Positions 15,931-25,123 of a DNA stretch of 41,528 nt are shown piece by piece. Both the position numbers and the translations under genes were made by a program. A model generated the notes under the pieces. That model saw only the letters and a list, made by a program, of their open reading frames with translations. It ran no database searches and was not told the DNA's origin. The first letter of the stretch is position 1, and the number at the start of each line of letters is the position of its first letter. The stretch comes from Novosphingobium sp. 18050 (lineage in GTDB: Bacteria; Pseudomonadota; Alphaproteobacteria; Sphingomonadales; Sphingomonadaceae): contig NZ_CACSJO010000032.1 in NCBI RefSeq assembly GCF_902706195.1, positions 1-41,528 of the forward strand. The letters run 5' to 3'.

Positions 15931-16818
15931 GTGGACCTTGAGGACTTGAAGAGCTTTGCCATGGTTGTGCTGCATGGTGGGTTCTCCGCAGCGGAACGTG
16001 CAACGGGCGAAGCGCGCGGAAAGCTGTCGAAGCGGGTCGTCAAACTTGAACGGGAACTCGGAACCCGGCTGTTGGAAAGGTCGACCCGCAGCGTCCGCGT
16101 CACTGACGTGGGACTGGAAGTTTATCGGCAATGCGAGATTATCGCCGACAGCCTGGCAGCAACACGGGTTATCGCGGATCGCGCAAGGGAAGACGTCGCC
16201 GGTCTGCTGCGTATCAGTTCTCCGCCTGGCGTCGCTCGTTACCTCGGTGCAGAACGCCTCTCGGCGTTTCTTGACCAATACCCCCAGGTTCGAGTGGAGA
16301 TGCACATCACCAGCCGCCGGGTCGACATCATCAAGGAAGGCTACGATATTGCCCTTCGTGCGGACGTGGAGAAGGATACCGACCTTTCCCTTACCATGCG
16401 GCAGTTCGGTCGCGGCCAGCGCATCCTGGTCGCAAGCCCGGGCTTTTTGAGCGAAATCGGGCCCATTGAAGTGCAGATGCTGCCGTCATTGCCAACGCTG
16501 ACAGTTGGAGAACACGCCGAGCAACATAGATGGGATATGATCGAAGAAGACGGCACAATGCACCGCGTGGTTCATCGGCCTCGCATGTACAGCAACGATT
16601 CCCATATCGTTCGCGAAGCTGCGGTGAACGGTATGGGTATCGCGCTTCTCCATGAACTTACCTGCCGTGAAGATCTGACACATGGGCGTCTCGAACGAGT
16701 ACTATCTCAGCTGCATACGACCGAAGGCCTTCTCCACATGGTGTTCGCAACGCGGCGAGGAATGTCGGCTGCCCAGCGTGCGTTCATCGACCATTACGCT
16801 GAGCCCGGCGCTATCTGA
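15931..16818 (+). CDS. LysR-family transcriptional regulator
   Basis: A 295-residue regulator with an N-terminal winged HTH (DLEDLKSFAMVVLHGGFSAAER, then KLSKRVVKLERELGTRLLERSTR) and a C-terminal periplasmic-binding-protein-like effector domain starting near residue 88 (GLLRISSPPGVARYLG). It belongs to the large CrgA/DsdC-like branch (VEMHITSRRVDIIKEGYDIALRAD). GTG 15931 is preferred over an upstream in-frame TTG (15904) because GGAG sits 7 bp before it and the protein then begins exactly where LysR proteins usually do. It lies downstream of the P450-ferredoxin genes in the same direction, so a regulatory link to them is plausible but not shown. Confidence 0.88.
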   Translation: MDLEDLKSFAMVVLHGGFSAAERATGEARGKLSKRVVKLERELGTRLLERSTRSVRVTDVGLEVYRQCEIIADSLAATRVIADRAREDVAGLLRISSPPGVARYLGAERLSAFLDQYPQVRVEMHITSRRVDIIKEGYDIALRADVEKDTDLSLTMRQFGRGQRILVASPGFLSEIGPIEVQMLPSLPTLTVGEHAEQHRWDMIEEDGTMHRVVHRPRMYSNDSHIVREAAVNGMGIALLHELTCREDLTHGRLERVLSQLHTTEGLLHMVFATRRGMSAAQRAFIDHYAEPGAI

Positions 16819-17161
16819 TCGAGCGGTATCAGCTAGTTCCAGAGCGACGAGGTCGGATGAAACCGAGAAGGGGGGCGCTTCTGCCAAGGGGCTCAAATTG
16901 GTGTCCTTTGCCGCGCAAAACCAGCGTTGGCGGCTTTGTAGAAGCAGGTTGAAGCCGTTTTGGGCGGGCGACGCTGCTGTTGCTTGTCAGCCTGTGCCAG
17001 ATCTTGCTGAATGCGGCGGCCTCGCGCTTGTCGAGGCAAATTTCCGCCGAGCCACGGGCGCTGGCGAAAATAGGGACATAGGCTTCCTTGCGTATGATGA
17101 GAATGTGGAGGGCAATCTCGAGGGGTACAGACGACGTTGGAGTACGCTGACACAACTGTGC
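16819..17161. other. Gap of 343 bp between convergent LysR and cls genes
   Basis: Both neighbours end here. Open frames exist in either direction but carry no recognised motif or start signal. The stretch reads like eroded coding sequence whose origin I cannot name. Confidence 0.45.
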
Positions 17162-18562
17162 TCACAGCAGCGGGCTTACCATACGGGCGATGTTTTCGGC
17201 GATTTTGCGCATGAGCGGACGCCGGCGCCAGTTGTCGAGCGAGAGGCGATCGGCGTGGGCGATGGAGCCCGCCTGAATCGCCTCGAGCGCGGCCACGCTG
17301 GCCCGATCATGCAAAAGCAGGCTCACTTCTTCGTTGAGTTGGAACGAGCGCAAGTCGACATTGCTCGATCCGACGATGCCGAGTTCGCCGTCGATGCTCA
17401 CGTTCTTGGCATGCAGCAGGTACTGGCGAAACAAGTGGATCTTGACCCCTGAACGCAGGAGGTCCGCGTAATAGGATCGCTGGGCAAGGGCGACCAGCGG
17501 TTGGTCTACCACGGCCGAGACGATGAGGTTCACTTCCACCCCGCGCATCACCGCAGTGCGCATCGCGCACAGCAGGGGTTCGTCGGGAATGAAATAGGGT
17601 GAGGTGATAATGACCCGGCGGACGGCACGTTGCAGTTGCCAGGTCAGCAGCGTCTGGAAGCCCTCGAGCGGATAGTTCGCGCCGCTGGGGAGAAGCTGCG
17701 CCTCGGCCGTACCCGTTGCGGCGGGAACGACAATATCGCTTTCGGGCATGGTTTCCGTTTCGAGGAACCAGTCGGTAAGGAACGTGGCTGTCATTTCCGC
17801 CACCACGGGGCCGGTCACGCGTGCGACGAGTTCGCGGTTCTCGACGCCGGGCCTGAAATTCTTGTCGACGATATTCTGCGAGCCTGCGTAACCGATCTCC
17901 CCGTCGATCAGGAACAGCTTGCGGTGATTGCGCATGTCCCGCCGCGTGCGGCCGCGTAGCCAGTGGAAGGGCAGCGCTTCCCGCACATGCGCCCCGGCGC
18001 CGCGAAGGAGGGCGATGGAGCCCTTCAGCCAGCGATGCGACCCGACCGGGTCCACCAGAACGTGGACCGTTACGCCGCGCTGCACGGCGCGGGCGAGGGC
18101 GGCCGCGACCTGCCGCCCAGTAGCGTCGTCGGCGAAGATGTAGACCAGGATACGGACGTGTTTGCGCGCCTTGTCGATGTCCAGGACGAGACGGTCGATA
18201 GTGCCTTCATAGTCGGTCAGCAGTTCCACGCCATTGCTGGATACCGAGGGCATCCCGCCAAGTCTGGCTGCAAGGCTTGCTACATCGCAAGGGGTGGGAG
18301 CGGGCTGCAGTCGCTCCACCGCAGGGGCAAGGGCCGCTTTTGCACGTTCGAAACGCTCCGCTCGCCATGTCGGGAAACGGGGGCGGCCGATGGCGAGGTA
18401 AAGCAGGACGCCGGGGATCGGCAGGAAGAATATCAGCAGCAGCCAACTGCGCGTGGCTTCGGGCGTGCGGCGCGAGGGCACGATGAGCAGCATGGCGATC
18501 CGCACCAGCCACTCGCAGGCATAGAACAGCGCGCCGGACTGCGAGAAAAGGCTGATCGTCAT
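17162..18562 (-). CDS. cls: Cardiolipin synthase (phospholipase D family)
   Basis: Condenses two phosphatidylglycerol molecules, or an equivalent pair, into cardiolipin at the inner membrane. The 466-residue product has two N-terminal hydrophobic segments (residues ~8-30 and ~38-60, the PLDc_N region with LLLIFFLPIPGVLLYLAIGR) and two HxKxxxxD motifs: HRKLFLID followed by GYAGSQN, and HAKNVSID followed by GIVGSSN. These form the shared active site. Length and arrangement match the ClsA type. It is divergent from glmS across 164 bp. Confidence 0.92.
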   Translation of the reverse strand: MTISLFSQSGALFYACEWLVRIAMLLIVPSRRTPEATRSWLLLIFFLPIPGVLLYLAIGRPRFPTWRAERFERAKAALAPAVERLQPAPTPCDVASLAARLGGMPSVSSNGVELLTDYEGTIDRLVLDIDKARKHVRILVYIFADDATGRQVAAALARAVQRGVTVHVLVDPVGSHRWLKGSIALLRGAGAHVREALPFHWLRGRTRRDMRNHRKLFLIDGEIGYAGSQNIVDKNFRPGVENRELVARVTGPVVAEMTATFLTDWFLETETMPESDIVVPAATGTAEAQLLPSGANYPLEGFQTLLTWQLQRAVRRVIITSPYFIPDEPLLCAMRTAVMRGVEVNLIVSAVVDQPLVALAQRSYYADLLRSGVKIHLFRQYLLHAKNVSIDGELGIVGSSNVDLRSFQLNEEVSLLLHDRASVAALEAIQAGSIAHADRLSLDNWRRRPLMRKIAENIARMVSPLL

Positions 18563-18726
18563 CGGGTGATCCTAGGGCCGAAATTCCTACGTTCCAGCCC
18601 TCTCTCGACGGCGCTGCATGACAGAGGTTTAATCTGGCCTCCAGTCGGCCGACAGACATGCCGGTTCATATGTGCTCTCGTCAGGCTTGGTCCGCGCCGG
18701 TTCGCGGGCAGAAAAGGGGACGCAGG

Positions 18727-20550
18727 ATGTGTGGTATCGTAGGAATCGTCAGCGGCAGCCCGGTTGAAGATCGCCTGTTCGCAGCTTTGCGGCGCCTTGA
18801 GTATCGCGGCTATGATTCCGCCGGTATCGCCGGGGTCGAGGGTGAGCGCATCGTGCGCCGGCGGGCCGAGGGCAAGCTGATCAACCTGGGCCGGGTCCTT
18901 GCCGAACAGCCGCTGGCTGCGACGACCGGCATCGCGCATACCCGCTGGGCCACCCACGGGGCGCCGACGAAGGCCAATGCGCACCCTCATGCTACCGGAG
19001 AGGTCGCCGTCGTCCACAACGGCATCATCGAGAACTTCAAGTCCTTGCGCGATGAACTCATCGCCCGCGGCCGCCTGTTCGAGAGCGAGACCGATACCGA
19101 AGTCGTCGCGCACTTGATAAGCGAACTGGTCGAGGGCGGCGCGGCACCTGTCGATGCCGTGAAGCAGACCCTGCCCAGGCTACAGGGGGCTTTTGCGCTC
19201 GCAATCCTGTTTCGCCAGCATCCCGACCTGCTGATTGGTGCCCGTCAGGGCTCCCCGCTAGTGTTGGGTTATGGCGAAGACGAGGCCTATCTCGGCTCGG
19301 ACGCGCTGGCGCTTGCGCCGCTGACCCAGCGGATCGCCTATCTCGAAGAGGGCGACTGGGCCGTGCTGACGCGGGACGGGGCGCAGGTTTTCGATGCCGC
19401 GAACCGCGCCGTGACCCGGGCTATCGTGGTTTCCGGAGTGATGAGCGAAGCGGCTGACAAGGGCAACCATGCCCACTTCATGCACAAGGAGATCCACGAG
19501 CAGCCGGTCGCCGTGGCACAGACACTACGGTCCTATCTGCGGCGGCTGGACGGCAGTGTCTCGCTGCCCATCCCGGAATTCGATCTGGCCGGTGTCCGGC
19601 GCGTGACGATCGTGGCCTGCGGCACCAGCTACTATGCAGGCATGGTGGCGCGTTACTGGATCGAGCAGTTCGCCCGGATTCCTGTCGACATCGATGTGGC
19701 GAGCGAGTTCCGCTACCGTGAACCGCGCATGGAGGAGGGCGGACTGGCGCTCTTTATCAGCCAGTCGGGTGAGACGGCGGACACGCTGGCGGCGCTGCGC
19801 CATGCGCGCGGTGAAGGGCAGAAGATTGCCGTGGTCGTCAACGTCCCGTCCAGCACGATGGCGCGCGAGGCGGACCTTTTGCTGCCAACCAATGCGGGGC
19901 CGGAGATCGGCGTCGCATCGACCAAGGCGTTCACGTGCCAGCTTGCGGTTCTGGCCGCTTTCGCAACGAACCTTGCGCTGGCGCGGGGCGAACTGGCCGG
20001 TGTGGACGAGCAGCATATCGTGCGTCATCTGGCAGAGGCACCCGCTGCGCTCAACGCCGCGCTTGCCTATGAGGAGGCCATTGCCGGTGTCGCCGCGCGG
20101 ATCGCTTCGGCGCGCGATGTGCTGTTCCTGGGGCGCGGCGCGGACTATCCGCTGGCGCTGGAAGGCGCGCTCAAGCTGAAGGAAATCAGCTATATTCATG
20201 CCGAGGGGTATGCCGCCGGCGAGATGAAGCATGGACCGATAGCCCTGATCGACGACCAGGTGCCGGTGGTCGTCATCGCACCAAGCGGCCCGCTATTCGA
20301 GAAAACCGTTTCGAACATGCATGAAGTGCAGGCGCGCGGCGGCAAGGTCGTTCTGATTTCGGACTACGACGGGATCGAGGCGGCGGGAAGCGGCTGCTTC
20401 GCGACGATCACGATGCCCAAGGTCCACCCGCTGATCGCCCCCCTGGTCTATGCGGTTCCCGTACAGCTCCTTGCCTATCACGTGGCGCTTGCCAGGGGCA
20501 CGGACGTGGACCAGCCGCGCAATCTGGCCAAGTCGGTCACGGTGGAGTGA
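18727..20550 (+). CDS. glmS: Glutamine-fructose-6-phosphate aminotransferase (GlmS)
   Basis: Makes glucosamine-6-phosphate from fructose-6-phosphate and glutamine, the first committed step toward UDP-GlcNAc for peptidoglycan and lipopolysaccharide. It has 607 residues, the family's usual length. The N-terminus MCGIVGIV places the catalytic Cys directly after the initiator Met, which fixes the start at 18727 even though the frame is open further upstream. A class-II glutaminase domain (THTRWATHG-like THRWATHG region, residues ~70-80) is followed by two SIS domains (TIVACGTSYYAGMVARYW, ISQSGETADT, GPEIGVASTKAF, and LGRGADYPLALEGALKLKE) and the conserved C-terminal LAKSVTVE. No glmU lies beside it in this window. 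Confidence 0.97.
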   Translation: MCGIVGIVSGSPVEDRLFAALRRLEYRGYDSAGIAGVEGERIVRRRAEGKLINLGRVLAEQPLAATTGIAHTRWATHGAPTKANAHPHATGEVAVVHNGIIENFKSLRDELIARGRLFESETDTEVVAHLISELVEGGAAPVDAVKQTLPRLQGAFALAILFRQHPDLLIGARQGSPLVLGYGEDEAYLGSDALALAPLTQRIAYLEEGDWAVLTRDGAQVFDAANRAVTRAIVVSGVMSEAADKGNHAHFMHKEIHEQPVAVAQTLRSYLRRLDGSVSLPIPEFDLAGVRRVTIVACGTSYYAGMVARYWIEQFARIPVDIDVASEFRYREPRMEEGGLALFISQSGETADTLAALRHARGEGQKIAVVVNVPSSTMAREADLLLPTNAGPEIGVASTKAFTCQLAVLAAFATNLALARGELAGVDEQHIVRHLAEAPAALNAALAYEEAIAGVAARIASARDVLFLGRGADYPLALEGALKLKEISYIHAEGYAAGEMKHGPIALIDDQVPVVVIAPSGPLFEKTVSNMHEVQARGGKVVLISDYDGIEAAGSGCFATITMPKVHPLIAPLVYAVPVQLLAYHVALARGTDVDQPRNLAKSVTVE

Positions 20551-20657
20551 ACTGGCGGAGCGGGTGCATCTGTCGAATTCTTAACCCAGCGGCCATCGTA
20601 AGGATGGGCAGGCGGATTTAGACTTACTCGATGCTCAAACCCGGAAAGGATCACGAC

Positions 20658-21059
20658 ATGTTCAAGTCTATACCAATTTTTGTAGCCTGCGGCCTGTTGC
20701 TTTTTGGGAGCGCCGCGCAGGCTGCGCCCCGCATCAGCCCGGATGCCCAGATTGCAAAGATCACCGCCGGCCGTACTGCAGGCGCGCAGACCGATTGTAT
20801 CCGACAGATGTCGATTTCATCGTCGCAGATCGTGGACGGCACCGCGATCGTCTATCGGATGAACGACGGTACGATCTACGTGAACCGGCCCAGCTCCGGT
20901 GCATCGGCCCTGCGCCGCGACAACGTGCTCGTCACCGATACCCATTCCGATCAACTGTGCAGTATCGATATCGTCCGGCTGCTGGACAGCGGCACCCGCA
21001 TGCAGAGCGGCACCGTGGGGCTCGGCCCCTTTGTTCCCTATCGGCCTGCTTCGCGTTGA
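20658..21059 (+). CDS. Small exported protein of unknown function
   Basis: A 133-residue protein with a clear signal peptide (FKSIPIFVACGLLLFGSAAQA, cut after residue ~22) and a mature part of about 110 residues. It contains two cysteines, in TDCIRQM and QLCSIDIV, likely joined by a disulfide in the periplasm, and a beta-rich pattern (DGTAIVYRMNDGTIYVNRP). I recognise the overall pattern as a conserved sphingomonad hypothetical family without a known role. ATG 20658 is chosen because GGAAAGGA lies 8 bp upstream and it starts the signal peptide cleanly. It follows glmS by 107 bp, enough for its own promoter. Confidence 0.75.
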   Translation: MFKSIPIFVACGLLLFGSAAQAAPRISPDAQIAKITAGRTAGAQTDCIRQMSISSSQIVDGTAIVYRMNDGTIYVNRPSSGASALRRDNVLVTDTHSDQLCSIDIVRLLDSGTRMQSGTVGLGPFVPYRPASR

Positions 21060-21138
21060 TTGATACTCCGACCGGGCTCGTCGTGAATGGAAGGCCGCAT
21101 CCAAATAACGATTATCTCAGTGCCAGGACGAGTAGCCG

Positions 21139-21489
21139 ATGAAAGATGTGGATACTGGGATACGCAAACGATCAGTGGCGGCGATCGACGAGAGGACCTG
21201 CCGCATGGTTTGCCCGATTGCGGCGGGCATGTCTGGCGTGTGCCTCACTGCGATCGGCATTTTGCATCTTGTGATCGTCGTCGGGCGCACGTCAACGATC
21301 GCGGACGATCTTCTGGCCCTTGATGCCACACTCTTTCTGGTCGCAACACTTACGTCCTACTTCGCATTGCGCGTAGGTAGTGTCAGACGCCTGCATCTGA
21401 TGGAAAGGATCGCGGACATCACCTTCATCGCGGCAATGTCGCTGATGACGGTCGTCTCGCTTATTATCACATATGCGATGAACCGCTAA
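21139..21489 (+). CDS. Small membrane protein of unknown function
   Basis: A 116-residue protein with three predicted transmembrane helices (approximately residues 25-48, 58-77 and 90-112). A polar loop IADDLLALDA follows the first helix. The pattern resembles a family of uncharacterised alphaproteobacterial inner-membrane proteins. The ATG is preceded by GGACGAG. No enzymatic motif is visible. Confidence 0.65.
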   Translation: MKDVDTGIRKRSVAAIDERTCRMVCPIAAGMSGVCLTAIGILHLVIVVGRTSTIADDLLALDATLFLVATLTSYFALRVGSVRRLHLMERIADITFIAAMSLMTVVSLIITYAMNR

Positions 21490-21570
21490 TGCGCCGTCAA
21501 CCTTTTTGCGCCGGTCACGCGCCCAGCCGGGCTCTATCCGCGAATTATGAGTTTCAACCGCTCCGCAACG

Positions 21571-21604
21571 AATGCCCCGCCCGAAATAATGCCGGCGGGG
21601 CATT
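21571..21604. terminator. Bidirectional hairpin between convergent genes
   Basis: Arms AATGCCCCGCC (21571-21581) and GGCGGGGCATT (21594-21604) pair over 11 bp around a 12-nt loop. It lies between the small membrane-protein gene (ends 21489) and katG (ends 21613), so it can stop transcription from both sides. T-runs are weak. Confidence 0.7.
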
Positions 21605-21612
21605 CCTCGCTA

Positions 21613-23850
21613 TTATTGGGTGACGGGTTCGGCGATGCCCGCAGGCTCCACGCTATCGGGGTTCTGAGGCAAATCGAAGCGATCGGCGTTCATCACTTTG
21701 GTCCAGGCGCTCACGAAGTCCCGAACGAACTTTTCCTCATTGCCCACCTCGGCGTAAACCTCGGCGACGGCGCGCAGCTGACTGTTCGCGCCGAAGATTA
21801 GGTCGGTGCGGGTTGCCCGCCACTTTTCCTGTTTTCCGCCGCGATCGTAGCCGATGAACTCTTCGTCGGCGCTTTCATCGACCACCTTCCAGAAAGTGTC
21901 GTTGTCCAGCAGGTTAACGAAGAAATCATTGGTCAGCTGGCCTTTCCGGTCAGTGAATACGCCTTCCGGTGCGTCCTTGTGATTGGCACCCAGCACGCGC
22001 AGACCGCCCACCAGTACGGTCATTTCCGGTACGGAAAGCCCGAGGAGCGAAGCACGGTCGAGCAAAAGCTCCTCGGTCTTCACCGAATGCTTGGTCTTGA
22101 GGTAGTTGCGGAAACCGTCCGCCGGAGGTTCCATCACGGCAAAGCTGTCGGCGTCAGTCCATTCCTGCGTTGCGTCGCCTCGACCGCCCTTGAACGGAAC
22201 CTCGATCGTGAAGCCCGCGTCCCTGGCGGCTTTTTCGACAGCCGCAGTGCCGGCCAGCACGATTGCGTCGGCCATCGAGAGACTGCCGCGCAGCCCATCA
22301 ATCTTCGCCAGGACGGCTCCCAGCTCAGCCGGATCGTTGACCGTCCAGTCCTTCTGCGGCGCCAGGCGAACGCGCGCGCCGTTGGCGCCGCCGCGATGGT
22401 CGGACCTGCGATAGGATGATGCCGAGGCCCAGGCTGTCTTGACCAATTGGCCTAGAGTGAACTCCGCGCCAAGGATTGCCTTCTTGAACGCGGCGACGTC
22501 GCCGTCCGCCGGGGTCTTGCCCAAAGGCACCGGATCTTGCCAGATCAAGGTTTCCTCCGGCACCTCCGGCCCGAGGTAACGAACCTTGGGCCCCATGTCG
22601 CGATGCGTGAGCTTGAACCAAGCCCGCGCAAATGCATCCTTGAGGGCTTCATGATCTTCACGGAACTTCAACGAAATGACCCGGAATTCAGGGTCCATCT
22701 TCAACGCCATGTCGGCCGTGGTCATCATTGTTGGCACGCGCAGCGCGGCGTCGTGCGCTGCCGGTGCCAGGTCCTCTGGCTTCTGGTTGATCGGCTGCCA
22801 CTGTTGAGCACCTGCAGGACTGCGAACGAGTTCATATTCGTAGTCGAACAGGAGGCGCAAATAGTTCTCGGACCACTGGGTGGGCGTGTTAACCCACGAA
22901 CCCTCGATACCGCTGGTCGTGGTATGCCCGCCAAACCCACTCTCGAAATCGTTTGCCCATCCCAGGCCCTGCATCGAAATGTCGGCCGCCTCAGGTGCAG
23001 CATTCACGAGGCTGGGATCACCCGCGCCATGGCATTTTCCGAAGGTGTGGCCACCCACGGTCAGCGCGACGATCTCCTCATGGTTCATCGCCATGCGCTC
23101 GAACGTGACCTTGATGTCCCGCGCCGATTGCAAAGGATCGGGAACACCGCCCGGGCCTTCGGGATTGACGTAGATAAGCCCCATTTGGATGGCGGCGAGC
23201 GGGTTCTCCAGCTCCAGCTCTTCTTCGGGCAGGATGCGGGTCTTGTTGTCGGGGTGGCCGACAAACTGCTCTTCGGTGCCCCAATAGATATCGCGTTCCG
23301 GCTCGAAGACGTCGCGCCGGCCGCCGCCGAAGCCGAAGATGGGCCCGCCCATCGTCTCGATCGCGACGTTGCCGGTGAGGATGAACAGGTCGGCCCAGCT
23401 GATATTCTTGCCGTACTTGCGCTTGATCGGCCACAAAAGCCGCCGCGCCTTGTCGAGATTCCCGTTGTCAGGCCAGGAGTTCAGCGGGGCGAAACGCTGC
23501 TGGCCACTGTTGGCCCCGCCGCGCCCGTCGGCCGTGCGGTATGTACCCGCAGCATGCCATGCCATACGGATGAAGAGCCCGCCGTAATTGCCGTAATCGG
23601 CAGGCCACCAGGCTTGGCTATCAGTCATCAGGGCCTTCAAGTCGGCCTTGAGTGCATTGTAGTCGAGATCGTTGAAGGCTTCGGCATAATCGAAAGCGTC
23701 GCCCATGGGATCGGGCGAGAGGCCGCCTTGATTGAGAACTTCCAGCGAAAGGCTTTCAGGCCACCAGTCGCGATTGGTACGTCCCAGCAATGATCGCGTG
23801 GCCGCAGGCTTGCCCATCGGACAGCTCATATCACCTGTCTTCGCATCCAT
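21613..23850 (-). CDS. katG: Catalase-peroxidase KatG
   Basis: A bifunctional haem enzyme that dismutates hydrogen peroxide and has peroxidase activity. It has 745 residues, standard for the family, and two homologous peroxidase halves. Distal residues Arg95, Trp98 and His99 (FIRMAWHAAGTYR) and the proximal haem ligand His268 (TVGGHTFGKCHG) are present. So is the Met-Tyr-Trp adduct trio Trp98-Tyr227-Met253, whose Tyr-Met and Met-His spacing equals that of the Mycobacterium tuberculosis enzyme (229, 255, 270). No adjacent oxyR is seen. The 307 bp upstream of the start to the first decayed gene presumably carry the promoter. Confidence 0.97.
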   Translation of the reverse strand: MDAKTGDMSCPMGKPAATRSLLGRTNRDWWPESLSLEVLNQGGLSPDPMGDAFDYAEAFNDLDYNALKADLKALMTDSQAWWPADYGNYGGLFIRMAWHAAGTYRTADGRGGANSGQQRFAPLNSWPDNGNLDKARRLLWPIKRKYGKNISWADLFILTGNVAIETMGGPIFGFGGGRRDVFEPERDIYWGTEEQFVGHPDNKTRILPEEELELENPLAAIQMGLIYVNPEGPGGVPDPLQSARDIKVTFERMAMNHEEIVALTVGGHTFGKCHGAGDPSLVNAAPEAADISMQGLGWANDFESGFGGHTTTSGIEGSWVNTPTQWSENYLRLLFDYEYELVRSPAGAQQWQPINQKPEDLAPAAHDAALRVPTMMTTADMALKMDPEFRVISLKFREDHEALKDAFARAWFKLTHRDMGPKVRYLGPEVPEETLIWQDPVPLGKTPADGDVAAFKKAILGAEFTLGQLVKTAWASASSYRRSDHRGGANGARVRLAPQKDWTVNDPAELGAVLAKIDGLRGSLSMADAIVLAGTAAVEKAARDAGFTIEVPFKGGRGDATQEWTDADSFAVMEPPADGFRNYLKTKHSVKTEELLLDRASLLGLSVPEMTVLVGGLRVLGANHKDAPEGVFTDRKGQLTNDFFVNLLDNDTFWKVVDESADEEFIGYDRGGKQEKWRATRTDLIFGANSQLRAVAEVYAEVGNEEKFVRDFVSAWTKVMNADRFDLPQNPDSVEPAGIAEPVTQ

Positions 23851-24344
23851 GCCGCATCTCTCCTACGTTATTTTGGCGCAAGTTCGATCATCGTGGTGCA
23901 TACGCAGAACCGATACTGCATCAGAGATGCTCGATTGCCATTCGTTTAAAACAGTCTTTGGGGTGACGACTCACATATGTCGCGGCGGCTCCATTTGTTG
24001 CCTGCAGTTTAGTGTAGTCCGAAGGGGCGGCAGGTTCCAGACGGTTTTGTCGCAATTTTCCGGCGTAAGAATGATGGCTATTCGATACGGTTAATTGCGT
24101 CACAAGGTGGTTTAACTGGGCGGATAAGGACGAGATTGGAACATCATTGCGCCTCATTTACCCTTTAAAGATCATATGGATAAATGTCTTAAGGCTAGGA
24201 ATAGCCTTCCTTGAACCGCGCTGTGCGTCAAATGGCAACCGCGTAGTGGGAGGTTGACGCCGCGATCGGGCGAAACGATCGAATCTTTTTAAAGACCATA
24301 TAGGGAGGGCGCCTCTCCCGTCGCCGAGGTATCCGTAAGGGCGC
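23851..24344. other. Upstream region of katG; no gene
   Basis: About 490 bp, noticeably AT-richer than the coding flanks in 23900-24200. It should contain the katG promoter. I could not place a convincing OxyR or FurA-type site. The far end merges with the tail of a decayed TRIC gene. Confidence 0.45.
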
Positions 24345-24734
24345 CCCGTCTCATCGGTCCCAAGCGCGCCCGGTAGACGCCAGTCCCGCCGGATTGCCAT
24401 CATGCGCAATCCGAGCAGATTACCGCCGCCAGCGTGTTGATGATGAGAGGCAGATGCAGCAGGCTTCCGCCCAATAGTACGTCGCGGGCAACACCGTCGC
24501 CGATACCAGTCAGCATCCCCAGCAACGCCCCCATGACTGGGCTCAACCCGTAAGCCAGCGCTTTTTCCGATCCCGCGACGGCGAAAAGCGCCAAACCGGC
24601 CGCATCGAGCACCCGAAGATGTCGAACCGCCGCCGGACCCCCGCCATCGCGCCGCTGAGTACAAAGGCGAAAGTCCCGCCAAGATCGAGAACGATCGTAC
24701 GCAGCAGTTCATCGGTTGCCTACGCTTCGATCAT
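24345..24734 (-). pseudogene. TRIC/UPF0126 (YicG-like) membrane protein, decayed
   Basis: Three conserved pieces of a trimeric intracellular cation channel-type protein follow one another on the minus strand but in different frames. The first is an N-terminal helix (TIVLDLGGTFAFVLSGAMAG, then VRRRFDIFG). The second is a central helix pair (LDAAGLALFAVAGSEKALAY, then LLGMLTGIGDGVARDVLL). The third is the C-terminal tail LRMMAIRRDWRLPGA. The loops that normally separate them are missing, pointing to two internal deletions of roughly 40 and 30 codons. An in-frame TAG also follows the fourth codon of the putative start (MIEA-stop at 24734). It cannot encode a working channel. Confidence 0.72.
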
Positions 24735-24768
24735 GCCGCCGTCCAAACAGCCGACACTATGTTGCGTT

Positions 24769-24965
24769 TCACGCCATCGCGGCGATGACCGTTTCTTCTA
24801 CGCCGGTTTCGAGCGTTAGGTGCAGGAGAGGCGCAAAATGCGGGCTGTGATTGACCGGCGGTTCGTTCAGCCGGCCCTTCGTCTTGGCCTTAGAATAAGC
24901 CGCCGGATGGTTGCCGCCGACGACGCCGGTTCCCCCGACGCCCGCCCGCGTATAGCCGATCTCCT
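24769..24965 (-). pseudogene. C-terminal remnant of an M20-type amidohydrolase (tentative)
   Basis: The minus strand is open for about 65 codons, ending ...NHSPHFAPLLHLTLETGVEE... and a stop at 24769. The NHSPxF...L..GV pattern is that of the last helix region of M20-family peptidases/amidohydrolases, where the His is a metal ligand. No upstream part with the remaining metal ligands or the dimerisation domain exists in the adjacent 160 bp. This is a 3' fragment only, and the match is short. Confidence 0.4.
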
Positions 24966-25123
24966 CGAGTGTGCTTGTCGGCGTTCACTGGACGACCGAT
25001 AGCCGGTTCGGCAGTTACGTCGGCAGGGATTACGGCGAGAGTCTGAGCTAAGATCCCAGCTATCGTTTTGATGAGGTTGCGAACGTTGATCAGGGCGCGC
25101 TCTGACGAGAAGGGTTGGCGCGA

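Noticed and set aside
16682..17452. 256-residue plus-strand frame spanning the LysR end and the 3' end of cls
   Set aside because: It overlaps both real genes. Only the central 340 bp are free, and nothing there is recognisable.
22537..23793. 418-residue plus-strand frame opposite katG
   Set aside because: Antisense shadow of a highly conserved katG; composition is typical of GC-rich complementary frames.
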